DNA of 25,821 bases from Thiotrichales bacterium. GTDB lineage: Bacteria; Pseudomonadota; Gammaproteobacteria; J044. Below are positions 15,353 through 24,700 of the stretch, in pieces (within the stretch, counting starts at the first letter, position 1; each line of letters starts with the position of its first letter). Below the pieces are notes generated by a model, which worked only from the letters and a program-made list of their open reading frames with translations, made no database searches and was not told where the DNA came from. Location: NCBI GenBank assembly GCA_024762895.1, contig JANTGN010000009.1, positions 1 to 25,821 on the forward strand, written 5' to 3'. The translations under genes and the position numbers were made by a program.

Positions 15353-15848
15353 AACTCATTTCCTGATAGTCGTCTTCGTCGGGGGAATATTCCTGTTACT
15401 GAGCGCTTGTGGATTTCAGATGCGCGGAAAGGCCGATCTCCCGCCCGGGCTTGAAAAAATGACCATAACGGGCCTGGATAGCTATGACCAGCTGGTGATC
15501 GTCCTGTCTCGGTATCTACGTGCCAATGGCGTTGAGGTCATTAGGCATGATGATGCCGAGGCCGCTGAGCTGAGACTGAGCGGTTTTAAGCAGGACAAGG
15601 AAATCCTGGTCGTTGGCACCGATGGACGGGTCAGAGAATACCGTTTGTTTACCCGCGTCACTCTGTCGCTCCAGGATAAGGATAAAGGACTGGATCTGCC
15701 AGCCGAGCAGTTGAGCGTGAGAAGAGATTTGCTCTGGAATCCCGATGATGTGCTGGGAAAAACGGAGGAGGAAAGGGTATTGCGCGAAGAAATGGTGCGC
15801 GACCTGGCTCAGAAAATTGTAGAACGGCTGGGATCTCTCAACCAGTAG
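15336..15848 (+). CDS. lptE: LPS-assembly lipoprotein LptE
   Basis: LptE is the outer-membrane lipoprotein that plugs the LptD barrel and helps deliver lipopolysaccharide to the cell surface. The 170-residue protein has a lipoprotein signal with lipobox LSAC (lipidation at C25), followed at once by GFQMRGKADLPPGLEKM, the family's typical mature start. The leuS-lptE-holA order is classic for gammaproteobacteria and supports the call beyond the weak sequence conservation of LptE. It overlaps leuS by 17 nt, with GGAAG inside leuS as ribosome site, and lies 3 nt before holA. Confidence 0.93.
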   Translation: MSLPIKTHFLIVVFVGGIFLLLSACGFQMRGKADLPPGLEKMTITGLDSYDQLVIVLSRYLRANGVEVIRHDDAEAAELRLSGFKQDKEILVVGTDGRVREYRLFTRVTLSLQDKDKGLDLPAEQLSVRRDLLWNPDDVLGKTEEERVLREEMVRDLAQKIVERLGSLNQ

Positions 15849-15851
15849 TCA

Positions 15852-16886
15852 ATGCGAATAGGCATACAACAACTTCACCAGCAGTTAGAACGTGAACTCG
15901 CCCCTGTCTATGTGCTATCAGGGGATGAGCCCCTACAGATGATGGAGGCCGCGGATGCCATACGTCAGCATGCACGTGCGCAGGGCTATAGCGAACGCGA
16001 AGTGTTCACGGTTGAAAAGGGTTTCGACTGGGGGAGTTTAATCGCCGCCTCTGACAGCCTGTCCCTGTTTGCAGAGCGCCGCATACTGGATATGCGATTG
16101 CCATCGGGAAAGCCTGGTCGTGATGGCTCCCAGGCGCTCAGGACCTATGCCGAACGTCCGCCTGAAGACACTATCCTGCTGATCCAGTCCGGTAAACTGG
16201 ACCGGGATCAGCTCAAATCCAGTTGGGTCAAGGCCCTGGAAAAACTGGGTGTACTGGTACAGGTCTGGCCCCTGGATCTGTCGCAGACCCAGTCCTGGAT
16301 CAGACAACGCATGCAAGGCAAAGGCCTGCAACCCACGGATGATGCCGTGACCTTCCTGGCCGAGCGTATCGAGGGCAATCTCCTCGCTGCAGCTCAGGAG
16401 GTGGATAAGCTGGCGCTCCTGCATGATGCCGGTCCCCTGGATGCCGACACCGTCCTGGCCAGTGTTGCCGATCAGGCCCGTTACAGTGTCTTTGACCTGG
16501 TAGATGCCATATTGGAAGGTGATGGGCGGCGTTGTGTTCGAATGATCGAGGGGCTGCGCGGTGAGGGCGTGGAGCCGATTCTTATCCTGTGGGGGATAAC
16601 GCGTGAGATTCGTGCCTTATCCGATATGGCGCACCAGGCAGAACGTGGGCAGCCGATAGAGCGGGTTATGGAGGGCGCACGGGTCTGGAAACAGAGAAAA
16701 CCACAGGTTCGAAAGGCCCTGAAACGATTAAATGCGGCTGCCTGGTTAGAGCTACTCCATCGCTGTGCTGAGCTGGATCGAAGCCTGAAAGGTGTGGGAG
16801 AGGGCAGGATCTGGGATGAATTGTTACAATTAAGTCTTGATGCCTGTGGTGTGTCTTTATTTGAAACCGCAGCGACCCGTAAATAG
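15852..16886 (+). CDS. holA: DNA polymerase III delta subunit
   Basis: HolA is the wrench of the clamp loader: it binds the beta clamp and opens the ring. The 344-residue length fits. The N-terminal AAA+ fold opens with PVYVLSGDEPLQMMEAADAIR (delta has no working ATP site), followed by FTVEKGFDWGSLIAASDSLSLF, RRILDMRLPSGKPG and a lid and collar region with DLVDAILEGDGRRCVRMIEGLRGEG and ILWGITREIRAL. Position directly after lptE is the standard arrangement. It is in the long leuS cluster, 12 nt before proA. Confidence 0.95.
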   Translation: MRIGIQQLHQQLERELAPVYVLSGDEPLQMMEAADAIRQHARAQGYSEREVFTVEKGFDWGSLIAASDSLSLFAERRILDMRLPSGKPGRDGSQALRTYAERPPEDTILLIQSGKLDRDQLKSSWVKALEKLGVLVQVWPLDLSQTQSWIRQRMQGKGLQPTDDAVTFLAERIEGNLLAAAQEVDKLALLHDAGPLDADTVLASVADQARYSVFDLVDAILEGDGRRCVRMIEGLRGEGVEPILILWGITREIRALSDMAHQAERGQPIERVMEGARVWKQRKPQVRKALKRLNAAAWLELLHRCAELDRSLKGVGEGRIWDELLQLSLDACGVSLFETAATRK

Positions 16887-16898
16887 AGGAAATAAGAC

Positions 16899-18182
16899 AT
16901 GAGTGCCACGGCCTCCGATGCCATGCTGGATATTCCCGCCTATATGACCGATGTAGGGAACAAGGCCCGTGTAGCGAGCCGAGCCCTGGCCAGTGCGGAT
17001 ACGGGCAGTAAGAACCGGGCACTACTGGCCATGGCCGATATGATCGAGGCCCGCTCGAATGATTTAAAGGCCGAAAACCGTAAGGATCTGGATGCCGGGC
17101 GCGCCAATGGCCTGGACGATGCCATGCTGGATCGCCTGACCCTGACCGATGCCGTGATCAGTGGCATGGCCGAAGGGCTGCGGCAGATCGCCGCCCTGGC
17201 CGATCCCGTGGGTGAAATCAGCGATTTGAATTTTCGACCCAGTGGTATTCAGGTGGGACGCATGCGCGTTCCTCTGGGCGTCATTGGTATAATTTATGAA
17301 TCCCGGCCCAACGTGACTGCGGACGCGGCAGGACTGTGCCTCAAATCCGGTAATGCCACCATCCTGCGAGGTGGTTCCGAGGCCATTCATTCGAACCGAG
17401 CAGTGGCCGACTGTATCCAATCCGGACTGGAAGCAGCCGGTTTGCCCACTGATGCGGTTCAGGTCATCGAAACGACAGATCGTGCAGCAGTGGGCGAATT
17501 GCTGCGCATGAAGGAGTCTGTCGATGTCATCATTCCGCGTGGTGGCAAGGGGCTGATTGAACGGGTCAGCCGGGAGTCACTGATACCGGTCATCAAGCAT
17601 CTGGACGGTATCTGCCATGTCTATATTGATGATGAGGCCGACCTGAATAAGGCCATAGACGTGACCGTAAATTCCAAGACCCAGCGCTATGGTACCTGCA
17701 ATACGATGGAGACCCTGCTCATACACGATAGTATTGCAACTGAGGTCCTGCCGATTTTAAAACAGCGCTTTGATGAGCACGGGGTGGAGCTAAGAGGCTG
17801 TACGCATACACGCGTGATCCTGAGTGATATCAAGGAAGCGACCGAAGAGGACTGGGGCACTGAATATCTCGCTCCAATCCTTTCTATAAGGCTTGTTTCG
17901 AATATTCAGGTTGCGATTGAGCATATCAATACCTATGGTTCGCACCATACAGATAGCATTATCACCCAGGATTACACTCGTTCGCGTCAGTTTTTGCGGG
18001 AGGTGGATTCTAGCTCGGTCATGGTCAATGCCTCGACCCGGTTTGCGGATGGTTTTGAATATGGTCTGGGTGCAGAGATCGGTATCAGCACGGACAAGTT
18101 GCATGCACGAGGCCCGGTGGGTCTTGAAGGGCTGACGACCCTTAAATTCGTCGTGCTGGGTGATGGTCATATCCGTCAGTAG
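16899..18182 (+). CDS. proA: Glutamate-5-semialdehyde dehydrogenase (gamma-glutamyl phosphate reductase)
   Basis: ProA reduces gamma-glutamyl phosphate to glutamate-5-semialdehyde with NADPH, the second step of proline synthesis. The 427 residues show the aldehyde-dehydrogenase fold, with VPLGVIGIIYESRPNVTADA, LKSGNATILRGGSEA, IPRGGKGLI and the catalytic cysteine C267 in RYGTCNTMETLL. The start has a strong GAGGAAA ribosome site. The partner proB is not here. A proA-nadD-rsfS-rlmH order is known from Pseudomonas and relatives; here it sits directly behind leuS-lptE-holA. Confidence 0.97.
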   Translation: MSATASDAMLDIPAYMTDVGNKARVASRALASADTGSKNRALLAMADMIEARSNDLKAENRKDLDAGRANGLDDAMLDRLTLTDAVISGMAEGLRQIAALADPVGEISDLNFRPSGIQVGRMRVPLGVIGIIYESRPNVTADAAGLCLKSGNATILRGGSEAIHSNRAVADCIQSGLEAAGLPTDAVQVIETTDRAAVGELLRMKESVDVIIPRGGKGLIERVSRESLIPVIKHLDGICHVYIDDEADLNKAIDVTVNSKTQRYGTCNTMETLLIHDSIATEVLPILKQRFDEHGVELRGCTHTRVILSDIKEATEEDWGTEYLAPILSIRLVSNIQVAIEHINTYGSHHTDSIITQDYTRSRQFLREVDSSSVMVNASTRFADGFEYGLGAEIGISTDKLHARGPVGLEGLTTLKFVVLGDGHIRQ

Positions 18183-18206
18183 ACGGTATCGGGCCGGCTC
18201 TTGTCG

Positions 18207-18845
18207 ATGATCGGTATTCTGGGCGGGACCTTCGATCCCATACATTTTGGGCATCTGCGTCCTGCACTGGAGCTGCTTGAGGAACTGGGTTTTCAGGAAA
18301 TCCGTTTTCTACCCTCATCGATACCACCGCATCGAGCAGAACCGGAGACCTCCACTGCCGATCGTAAGTCCATGGTGGAACTGGCGATCCAGGAGCAGCC
18401 TGGTTTTATCCTGGATAGCAGCGAACTGGAACGTCCCGGGCCCTCCTATATGGTGGATACCTTAGCCGATGTTAGACGGGGTATCGACACAGGGTTGCCT
18501 CTGGTGCTTATCATGGGGATGGATGCCTTTGTGAACCTGCCCAGGTGGCATCAATGGAGGCAGCTGACGGACCATGCCCATATCCTGGTAACGCGGCGTC
18601 CTGGTTATGAGCCCCGGCTGGAGGAACCCCTGGACTTATGGCTGAAGCAGCGTCTGGCCAGGGAGATCGAAGAATTGCACAGGCAACCGGGTGGAAAAGT
18701 CCTGTTTCGACAACAGGTGTTGCTGGATATTTCATCCACCGACATAAGGGAACGGATAGAACGTGGTTTAAGTCCGCGCTACCTGTTGCCGGAAACCGTA
18801 AGACACTATATTGAAGAGAAGGGCCTTTACCGGTCCTTAAGATAA
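18207..18845 (+). CDS. nadD: Nicotinate-nucleotide adenylyltransferase
   Basis: NadD adenylates nicotinate mononucleotide to deamido-NAD, a key step of NAD synthesis. The 212 residues include the nucleotidyltransferase motif GGTFDPIHFGH (6-16), LPSSIPPHR (35-43), MGMDAF and ISSTDIRERI (175-184), with the ending YIEEKGLY characteristic of the family. ATG 18207 is chosen because the GILGGTFDP strand starts right after it. An in-frame TTG at 18201 adds two residues, and neither has a strong ribosome site. It follows proA by 24 nt and precedes rsfS by 11 nt. Confidence 0.95.
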   Translation: MIGILGGTFDPIHFGHLRPALELLEELGFQEIRFLPSSIPPHRAEPETSTADRKSMVELAIQEQPGFILDSSELERPGPSYMVDTLADVRRGIDTGLPLVLIMGMDAFVNLPRWHQWRQLTDHAHILVTRRPGYEPRLEEPLDLWLKQRLAREIEELHRQPGGKVLFRQQVLLDISSTDIRERIERGLSPRYLLPETVRHYIEEKGLYRSLR

Positions 18846-18856
18846 AAGAGAACTGA

Positions 18857-19210
18857 ATGAATCTTGAACAACTGATCGACCTGGTAGTGGATGCCCTTGA
18901 AGACGTCAAGGCCGTCGATATACGCGTTGTGGATGTCAGGGGTAAGACTGCGATTACCGATATCATGGTGATTGCCAGTGGCACCTCGGACCGCCATGTG
19001 AAGGCCCTTGCAGATAATGTCGTGATTAAGGCCAAGGAGGGCGGTGTTGCGCCATTGGGTGTCGAAGGGCAGGATAGTCGGGACTGGGTTCTGGTCGATC
19101 TGAATGATGTCGTGGTGCATGTCATGCTGCCACAGGTCAGAGATTTTTATAATCTCGAGAAGCTCTGGTTGCAGGATGGTCAGGACTCTCTGGGAGCCGA
19201 GGGTGAATAA
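18857..19210 (+). CDS. rsfS: Ribosomal silencing factor RsfS
   Basis: RsfS binds ribosomal protein L14 on the large subunit and blocks joining to the small subunit, lowering translation when nutrients are scarce. The 117-residue sequence has the full family pattern: DIRVVDVRGKTAITDIMVIA, GTSDRHVKALADNV, GVEGQDSRDWVLVDLNDVVV and HVMLPQVRDFYNLEKLW. Size and position between nadD and rlmH are standard. The ribosome site is AAGAGAA before the ATG. Confidence 0.96.
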   Translation: MNLEQLIDLVVDALEDVKAVDIRVVDVRGKTAITDIMVIASGTSDRHVKALADNVVIKAKEGGVAPLGVEGQDSRDWVLVDLNDVVVHVMLPQVRDFYNLEKLWLQDGQDSLGAEGE

Positions 19211-19228
19211 GCCCTGGTATCCATAGCC

Positions 19229-19699
19229 ATGCGCATCCAGATGCTGGCTATAGGTAGCCGCATGCCTTCCTGGGTCAATCAGGGCTATGGGGAATACGCA
19301 AACCGTATGCCTTCTGAGTGTCGTTTAGAACTGAGGGAAATCGCTGCCGAAAAACGCGGCAAGTCAGCCGATACCCGCCGCATTACCGAAAAAGAATCTG
19401 AACTACTGCTGGGTGCAGTGCCTCAGGGTAATATGATCCTGGCCCTGGACGTCAGGGGCCGTTCCTGGTCAACTGAACAACTGGCGCAACAACTGGAGCG
19501 ATGGATGCAGGATGGACGGAATGTCAGCCTGTTGATTGGTGGTCCTGAAGGACTGAGTCAAACCTGCCTGCAGCAGGCCGAACAGCGCTGGTCTTTATCG
19601 CCACTGACCTTTCCTCATCCGCTGGTACGCATCATTGTGGCCGAGCAACTCTATCGGGCATGGAGCATCCTGCGCAACCATCCTTATCACAGGGCCTGA
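19229..19699 (+). CDS. rlmH: 23S rRNA pseudouridine-1915 N3-methyltransferase RlmH
   Basis: RlmH is a small SPOUT methyltransferase that uses SAM to methylate pseudouridine 1915 in helix 69 of 23S rRNA on assembled ribosomes. The 156 residues show the knot-forming elements: ILALDVRGRSWSTEQ, the SAM loop LLIGGPEGL (101-109) and the conserved C-terminus, with LTFPHPLVRIIVAEQLYRAW then SILRNHPYHR. Only one nucleotide separates its stop from the maf ATG, so the genes are coupled. The neighbouring rsfS also acts on the large ribosomal subunit. Confidence 0.97.
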   Translation: MRIQMLAIGSRMPSWVNQGYGEYANRMPSECRLELREIAAEKRGKSADTRRITEKESELLLGAVPQGNMILALDVRGRSWSTEQLAQQLERWMQDGRNVSLLIGGPEGLSQTCLQQAEQRWSLSPLTFPHPLVRIIVAEQLYRAWSILRNHPYHRA

Positions 19700-19700
19700 G

Positions 19701-20306
19701 ATGTCTGACCTTCATTCCCAGCTAGTCCTGGCCTCCTCATCACCCCGACGTAGTGAACTTCTGCAACAGATGCGGGTCACCTTTGAAGTATTGCCTGTTG
19801 ATATCGACGAGTCGCGTCTGGAGGACGAGTCCCCCAGGACTTATGTTGAAAGGCTTGCACTGGAAAAGGCCAGGGCGGGGTGGGAAAGGTCCGACAAGAG
19901 CAGACCGGTACTGGGTTCCGATACCGTTGTGGTGATTGAGGACGATATTCTTGGCAAACCGACAGACCGTGCCCAGGGTATAGAGATGCTAAATCGATTG
20001 TCCGGGAATACCCATCAGGTACTCACGGCCGTTGCACTGGTCGATGCTGAAAAGAGCGGCATACGACTCTCTGAAAGCCAGGTTTCATTCATACCTTTAA
20101 CAGAACAGGAGATTGAACGGTACTGGCAAACTGGTGAACCCGTCGATAAAGCCGGCGCCTACGCCATTCAGGGTCTGGCAGCGGCCTTTATACAGCATAT
20201 TGAGGGCAGCTTTTCGGGCGTGATGGGCCTGCCCATCTATGAGACCATGGAATTACTGAAATCCTATGGTGTAGATGTGACCATGAACTGGCATTCAACG
20301 AGCTAA
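19701..20306 (+). CDS. maf: Maf-type nucleoside triphosphate pyrophosphatase (YhdE-like)
   Basis: Maf proteins hydrolyse non-canonical or certain canonical nucleoside triphosphates (dTTP/UTP for the YhdE branch) to monophosphates. Motifs: LASSSPRRSELLQQM (10-24), the catalytic aspartate D74 in LGSDTVVVIEDDILGKP, GEPVDKAGAYAIQG and the ending IEGSFSGVMGLP. A longer frame begins at 19635, but its first 22 residues overlap rlmH; ATG 19701, one base after the rlmH stop, gives the normal N-terminus MSDLHSQLVLASSSPRR. Position before rng and yhdP matches E. coli yhdE, supporting that subfamily. Confidence 0.94.
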   Translation: MSDLHSQLVLASSSPRRSELLQQMRVTFEVLPVDIDESRLEDESPRTYVERLALEKARAGWERSDKSRPVLGSDTVVVIEDDILGKPTDRAQGIEMLNRLSGNTHQVLTAVALVDAEKSGIRLSESQVSFIPLTEQEIERYWQTGEPVDKAGAYAIQGLAAAFIQHIEGSFSGVMGLPIYETMELLKSYGVDVTMNWHSTS

Positions 20307-20325
20307 ATGAGGCTAAAATTCCAGT

Positions 20326-21795
20326 ATGAGTGCTGAACTTCTGATTAATGTAACACCCATGGAAACCCGTGTGGCCCTGGTGGAAAATGGTGTGTTGCAG
20401 GAAATAGCCATCGAGCGGACCGAAAAAAAAGGCCTGGTTGGCAATATCTACAAAGGACGTGTCTGTCGTGTATTACCGGGTATGGAGGCGGCCTTTGTCG
20501 ATGCCGGACTCGATCGGGCGGCTTTTCTCCATGCCTCGGATATTGCTATTCCGCAAAACGATAATGGCGATCATGAAGCACCCCGCGAGCATATTTCTAA
20601 TCTGCTCTACGAGGGCAAGGACCTCCTGGTTCAGGTCATCAAGGACCCACTGGGCACCAAGGGTGCACGACTGACTACCCATCTCAGTATACCGTCACGG
20701 TTCCTGGTGCTGGTGCCGAACAGTGGAATCGTCGGCGTATCCTCCAGGATCGAGGGTGAGGAGGATCGACCCAGGTTAAAGGCCCTGGTCGAACAGATCG
20801 CCAGTGAGATGGACAGTCCGCATGGTTACATCATTCGTACCGCAGCGGAATCGGCCAGCGAAGAATCATTACGACGCGATATGGAGTTTCTCAACAAGCT
20901 CTGGCTGTGTATCAAGGACAATCATCAGAAGGTCCAGGCGGGTTCTGTCGTCTATTCCGACCTGCCACTGATACAGCGCACCATGCGCGATATGGTTGAT
21001 GAAGATATCGAAAAGATTCGCATCGATTCTCGCGAGACCGCACAACGTATGATCAGTTTTTCGCAGTCTTATATACCAGGCCTTGCCTCGCGGATAGAGC
21101 ATTACCCGGGAGAGCGCCCCATATTTGACATCTATAATGTCGAAGATGAAATTGAAAAGGCCCTGGAACGTAAGGTCCTGCTTAAGTCGGGTGGTTATCT
21201 GATTTTTGACCAGACCGAGGCAATGACCACGATCGATGTGAATACCGGTGGATTTGTAGGGCATCGCAACCTGGAAGAAACCATCTTTAAGACCAACCTG
21301 GAAGCGGCCCAGGCCATCGCCCGTCAGCTCAGATTACGGAACCTGGGTGGCATCATTATTATCGACTTCATCGATATGGTGCACGATGAGCATAAGAACC
21401 AGGTCATGAGTGCCCTGGCCAAGGCCCTGGAAAAAGATCACGCCAAGAGTCATATCAGTGAGGTCTCGGTGCTTGGTCTGGTTGAAATGACCAGAAAGCG
21501 TACTCGTGAAAGCCTCGAGCATATCTTGTGTGAGCCCTGTTCGGTCTGTACAGGCAGGGGTTACGTCAAGTCGGCAGAAACCGTCTGCTATGAGTTATTC
21601 CGCGAAATCATGCGTGAGGCGAGACAGTTTGATGTCAAGGAACTGCTGGTCCTGGCAGCGCAGAGCGTGGTCGATTTACTGGTCGACGAAGAGTCAGCCA
21701 GCCTTGCTGAACTGCAGGAGTTTATCAATATCCCGATCCGTATTCAGGTCGAGTCCATGTATTCTCAAGAGCAGTTTGATGTCGTTCCGCTCTAG
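20326..21795 (+). CDS. rng: Ribonuclease G
   Basis: RNase G is the short paralogue of RNase E, an endonuclease that matures the 16S rRNA 5' end and cuts some mRNAs. The 489 residues open with MSAELLINVTPMETRVALVE and carry an S1 RNA-binding domain (about 35-125), a 5'-sensor region, the catalytic magnesium ligands D304 (TTIDVNTGGF) and D347 (IIIIDFIDM) and the zinc link C402-EP-C405, then a short domain. There is no long acidic degradosome scaffold tail, which separates it from RNase E. It lies 19 nt after maf and 3 nt before yhdP, the maf-rng-yhdP order also seen in E. coli. Confidence 0.97.
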   Translation: MSAELLINVTPMETRVALVENGVLQEIAIERTEKKGLVGNIYKGRVCRVLPGMEAAFVDAGLDRAAFLHASDIAIPQNDNGDHEAPREHISNLLYEGKDLLVQVIKDPLGTKGARLTTHLSIPSRFLVLVPNSGIVGVSSRIEGEEDRPRLKALVEQIASEMDSPHGYIIRTAAESASEESLRRDMEFLNKLWLCIKDNHQKVQAGSVVYSDLPLIQRTMRDMVDEDIEKIRIDSRETAQRMISFSQSYIPGLASRIEHYPGERPIFDIYNVEDEIEKALERKVLLKSGGYLIFDQTEAMTTIDVNTGGFVGHRNLEETIFKTNLEAAQAIARQLRLRNLGGIIIIDFIDMVHDEHKNQVMSALAKALEKDHAKSHISEVSVLGLVEMTRKRTRESLEHILCEPCSVCTGRGYVKSAETVCYELFREIMREARQFDVKELLVLAAQSVVDLLVDEESASLAELQEFINIPIRIQVESMYSQEQFDVVPL

Positions 21796-21798
21796 TCG

Positions 21799-24700
21799 AT
21801 GAAAATATTTTTCAGACGTTGCTATATCGGTATCAGCTGGGTGTCGGTGGTCTTTCTGGTCATCCTGGCGGTGCTGTTAAGCGTTGGTCGAATCCTCTCC
21901 CCTGCCGTACAGGATTACCTGCCCGAGATCAGGGAACAGGCCGCCAGGGCGCTGGGGCAGCCCGTCAATATAGCCAGTATCGATATTCGATGGCATGGCA
22001 TCGCGCCGTCTTTGCACCTGGGTGATGTTCAGGTCCTTGACCAGGAAGGTGGTCAGTCCGTACTGAACTTTGAACATATCTACATACATGTAGATTTTTA
22101 TCGACTACTGGCGGAACAGATTCCCGTACCCTCACGTGTGACCTTTTCAGGCAGCCAGCTGACTCTGGAGTTGCGTGAGGACAAGCGTCTGGTGATTCCT
22201 GGCATACGCCTGATGCAACAGGAACGAACGACGGATTTCAGGGAACTGATGGCCAGCCTGAAGGGCATTACCTTTTCCCTGCTCAAGAGTGACGTGCAAT
22301 GGATCAATCGTGTCGATAGTGCAGCAGTCCGCTTTTCACCTGTGAATGTCGGTATGGCCATTGAAGATGGCCTGATCCTGGTGGAGGGTAATATTGGCCT
22401 GCCTGAAGAGCTGGGAAAACAGCTAAGACTCCATGCACGACTCGATGGCGACTTCTGGGTTAAAGATGGGTGGGGTGTCATAGTCCACGGTGATGTCCAG
22501 GGATTAAAGTTTGAAGGGATCCCTTCAAGTTCTTATTTTCGTTTTGCGGGCTTGCTCGAGAAAGGCCAGGGTGACGTCAAGTTCTGGCTGGACTGGAGCA
22601 AGGGTCGTATGAATGATCTGGGTGGACGTTTTAATGTAAAGAACCTGACCTGGGATAGTGCACTCAGTAAGGGTAAGGCGAATAGTCAATATGTCCTTGA
22701 TCATGCCCGCGGTCTTTTCCAGTGGAAGAATACACAACAGGGCTGGATGGCAGATTTCAGCCAGCTACAGGTACGGATAGGCGATCATGAATGGCCTCAG
22801 ACCGATGTCAGTGTCCGCTTTGACAAGAATCAGTCATATCAACGGTTCATGCTCAGTGCCGACTATTTACATATGGGTGAAGTGGCAGCAATAGCGTTGA
22901 GCCGATCCGAGCTTGGCGATCGAGAAAGGAAGTTGCTGCAGCGATACCAGCCAAACGGTGCACTCAAAGACGTAAACCTGAATATATTGTTCAACGACAA
23001 GAATCCAGAACTGTATTCGGCCAGGGCAGAGTTTCAGGACCTGAGTTGGGCGGCCTATAAAAAGATCCCCGGTGTCACAGGCCTGGACGGAAGTTTTAGC
23101 CTCGATGAGCAAAGTGGCGAGATGCAGTTGCAGGCTCAGGATGCACAACTGGATTATCCGGCGTTATTTCTTGAGTCGTTGCAGATACTGAATCTGAATG
23201 GTGATATAGCCTGGAGAAAAGACGCTTCGGATCGATACCGAGTACAGGGGCGTCAGCTCAAACTGGCCAGTCCGGATATCCATGGTGAGGGGATGCTGGA
23301 CCTGGGTCTGGGTGCAGGTCCCGCTGATATGGACCTGAAGGTCGCCTTTTACGAAGGGGATGGCAGCCAGGTTGCGAAGTATCTGCCTGCGGGTATATTA
23401 CAGAAGCCTATTTACAACTGGTTGGTTCATGCCCTGAAGGGGGGGTATGTCCCTGAAGGCCAGGTACTTTTCAAAGGGGCATTTCAGGACTTCCCTTTTG
23501 ATAACGGTGAGGGCATCTTTGTTACCCGTTTTACGGCTAGAGATGTCCTGCTCGATTACTGGAAAGGCTGGCCTCGTATCGAGGATCTGGCCGGAGAGGT
23601 TGAGTTTCGGAATCAAGGCATGACAATCGATGTGAGTGGTGGCAGGTTGTTTGATAGCCAAATCACAACTGGCTCGGTACGTATCAGGAACCTCCCCAGG
23701 GCTCGTTTGCTGGTTGATGCCAAGGCCAGTGGGCCTCTGGCGGATGTTTTTTCCTATTTGTCCAATAGTCCACTGGGGCAGGGCAAAGAGGCCCTGCTCA
23801 ATGACCTTAAGGCGCAGGGTTTAAGTGACCTGTCTCTGTCAATTAATCTGCCTATTAGTAAAAAACTTAAACCGGGTGTTGCAGTCAATGGTGTGCTGGA
23901 TATTCAGAGCTGTGGTATTGAATTTGTTCAGCAGCGCCTGAAGTTTACGGACCTCATTGGGCAGCTTGATTTTACAGAGAACAGCGTGAATGCCGATAAT
24001 GCGACCGCCCGTATAGACGGCTCAGATCTTGCGATTGACGCCAAGACTCTAAGCAATGGAAGTATTCGTGTCGCCATGCAGGGTAATCTGAAACCCGCTG
24101 TACTCATGAGAGACCTGGACCCAGAGTTGAGGCGACATTTCAGCGGGAGTTCTGACTGGGTCGCAACACTCAAGATTCCAGGACTGGATAAGAACTCCGC
24201 TGGAAAGATCCATCTGAATTTAAATTCAGACCTCAAAGGTGTTGCCAGTGATCTGCCAGCTCCACTCAATAAACAGCCTGAAGATATCTGGCCTGTTGAC
24301 ATCGGCATGTATCTCATACAGGACGCCAGTCAGAAATTGAGTATCGATCTGCAGGGGCGTCTTTCTGCCCGGTTAGAGTTAAACAGGGAAGTGCCTGCCG
24401 GTCTTGAGCGAGCACATTTACAGTTTGGAGCAGGCGAGTCCCGATTACCCTCCACAGGGATTGAGCTTAGTGGCACCCTGGATGAAATCAATGCCGATGC
24501 ATGGAAAGAAGTCGGACTGAGCCTGCAAGACAAGGAAGGCAGACAGCAGGCAAGCATTATAGACAAATTGAGTCGACTGAATCTCTATCTGAAAAAGGTG
24601 GATATCTTTGATCGAACCCTGCATAACCTGAGAGTTAATGCCGTCAGGCAACAAGGGGAATGGAAGACATTGATCGACAGTGCCTGGATTTCAGGGACTA

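Noticed and set aside
19635..19700. Longer Maf start overlapping rlmH
   Set aside because: The 22 extra residues are not Maf-like, and ATG 19701 gives the standard N-terminus.
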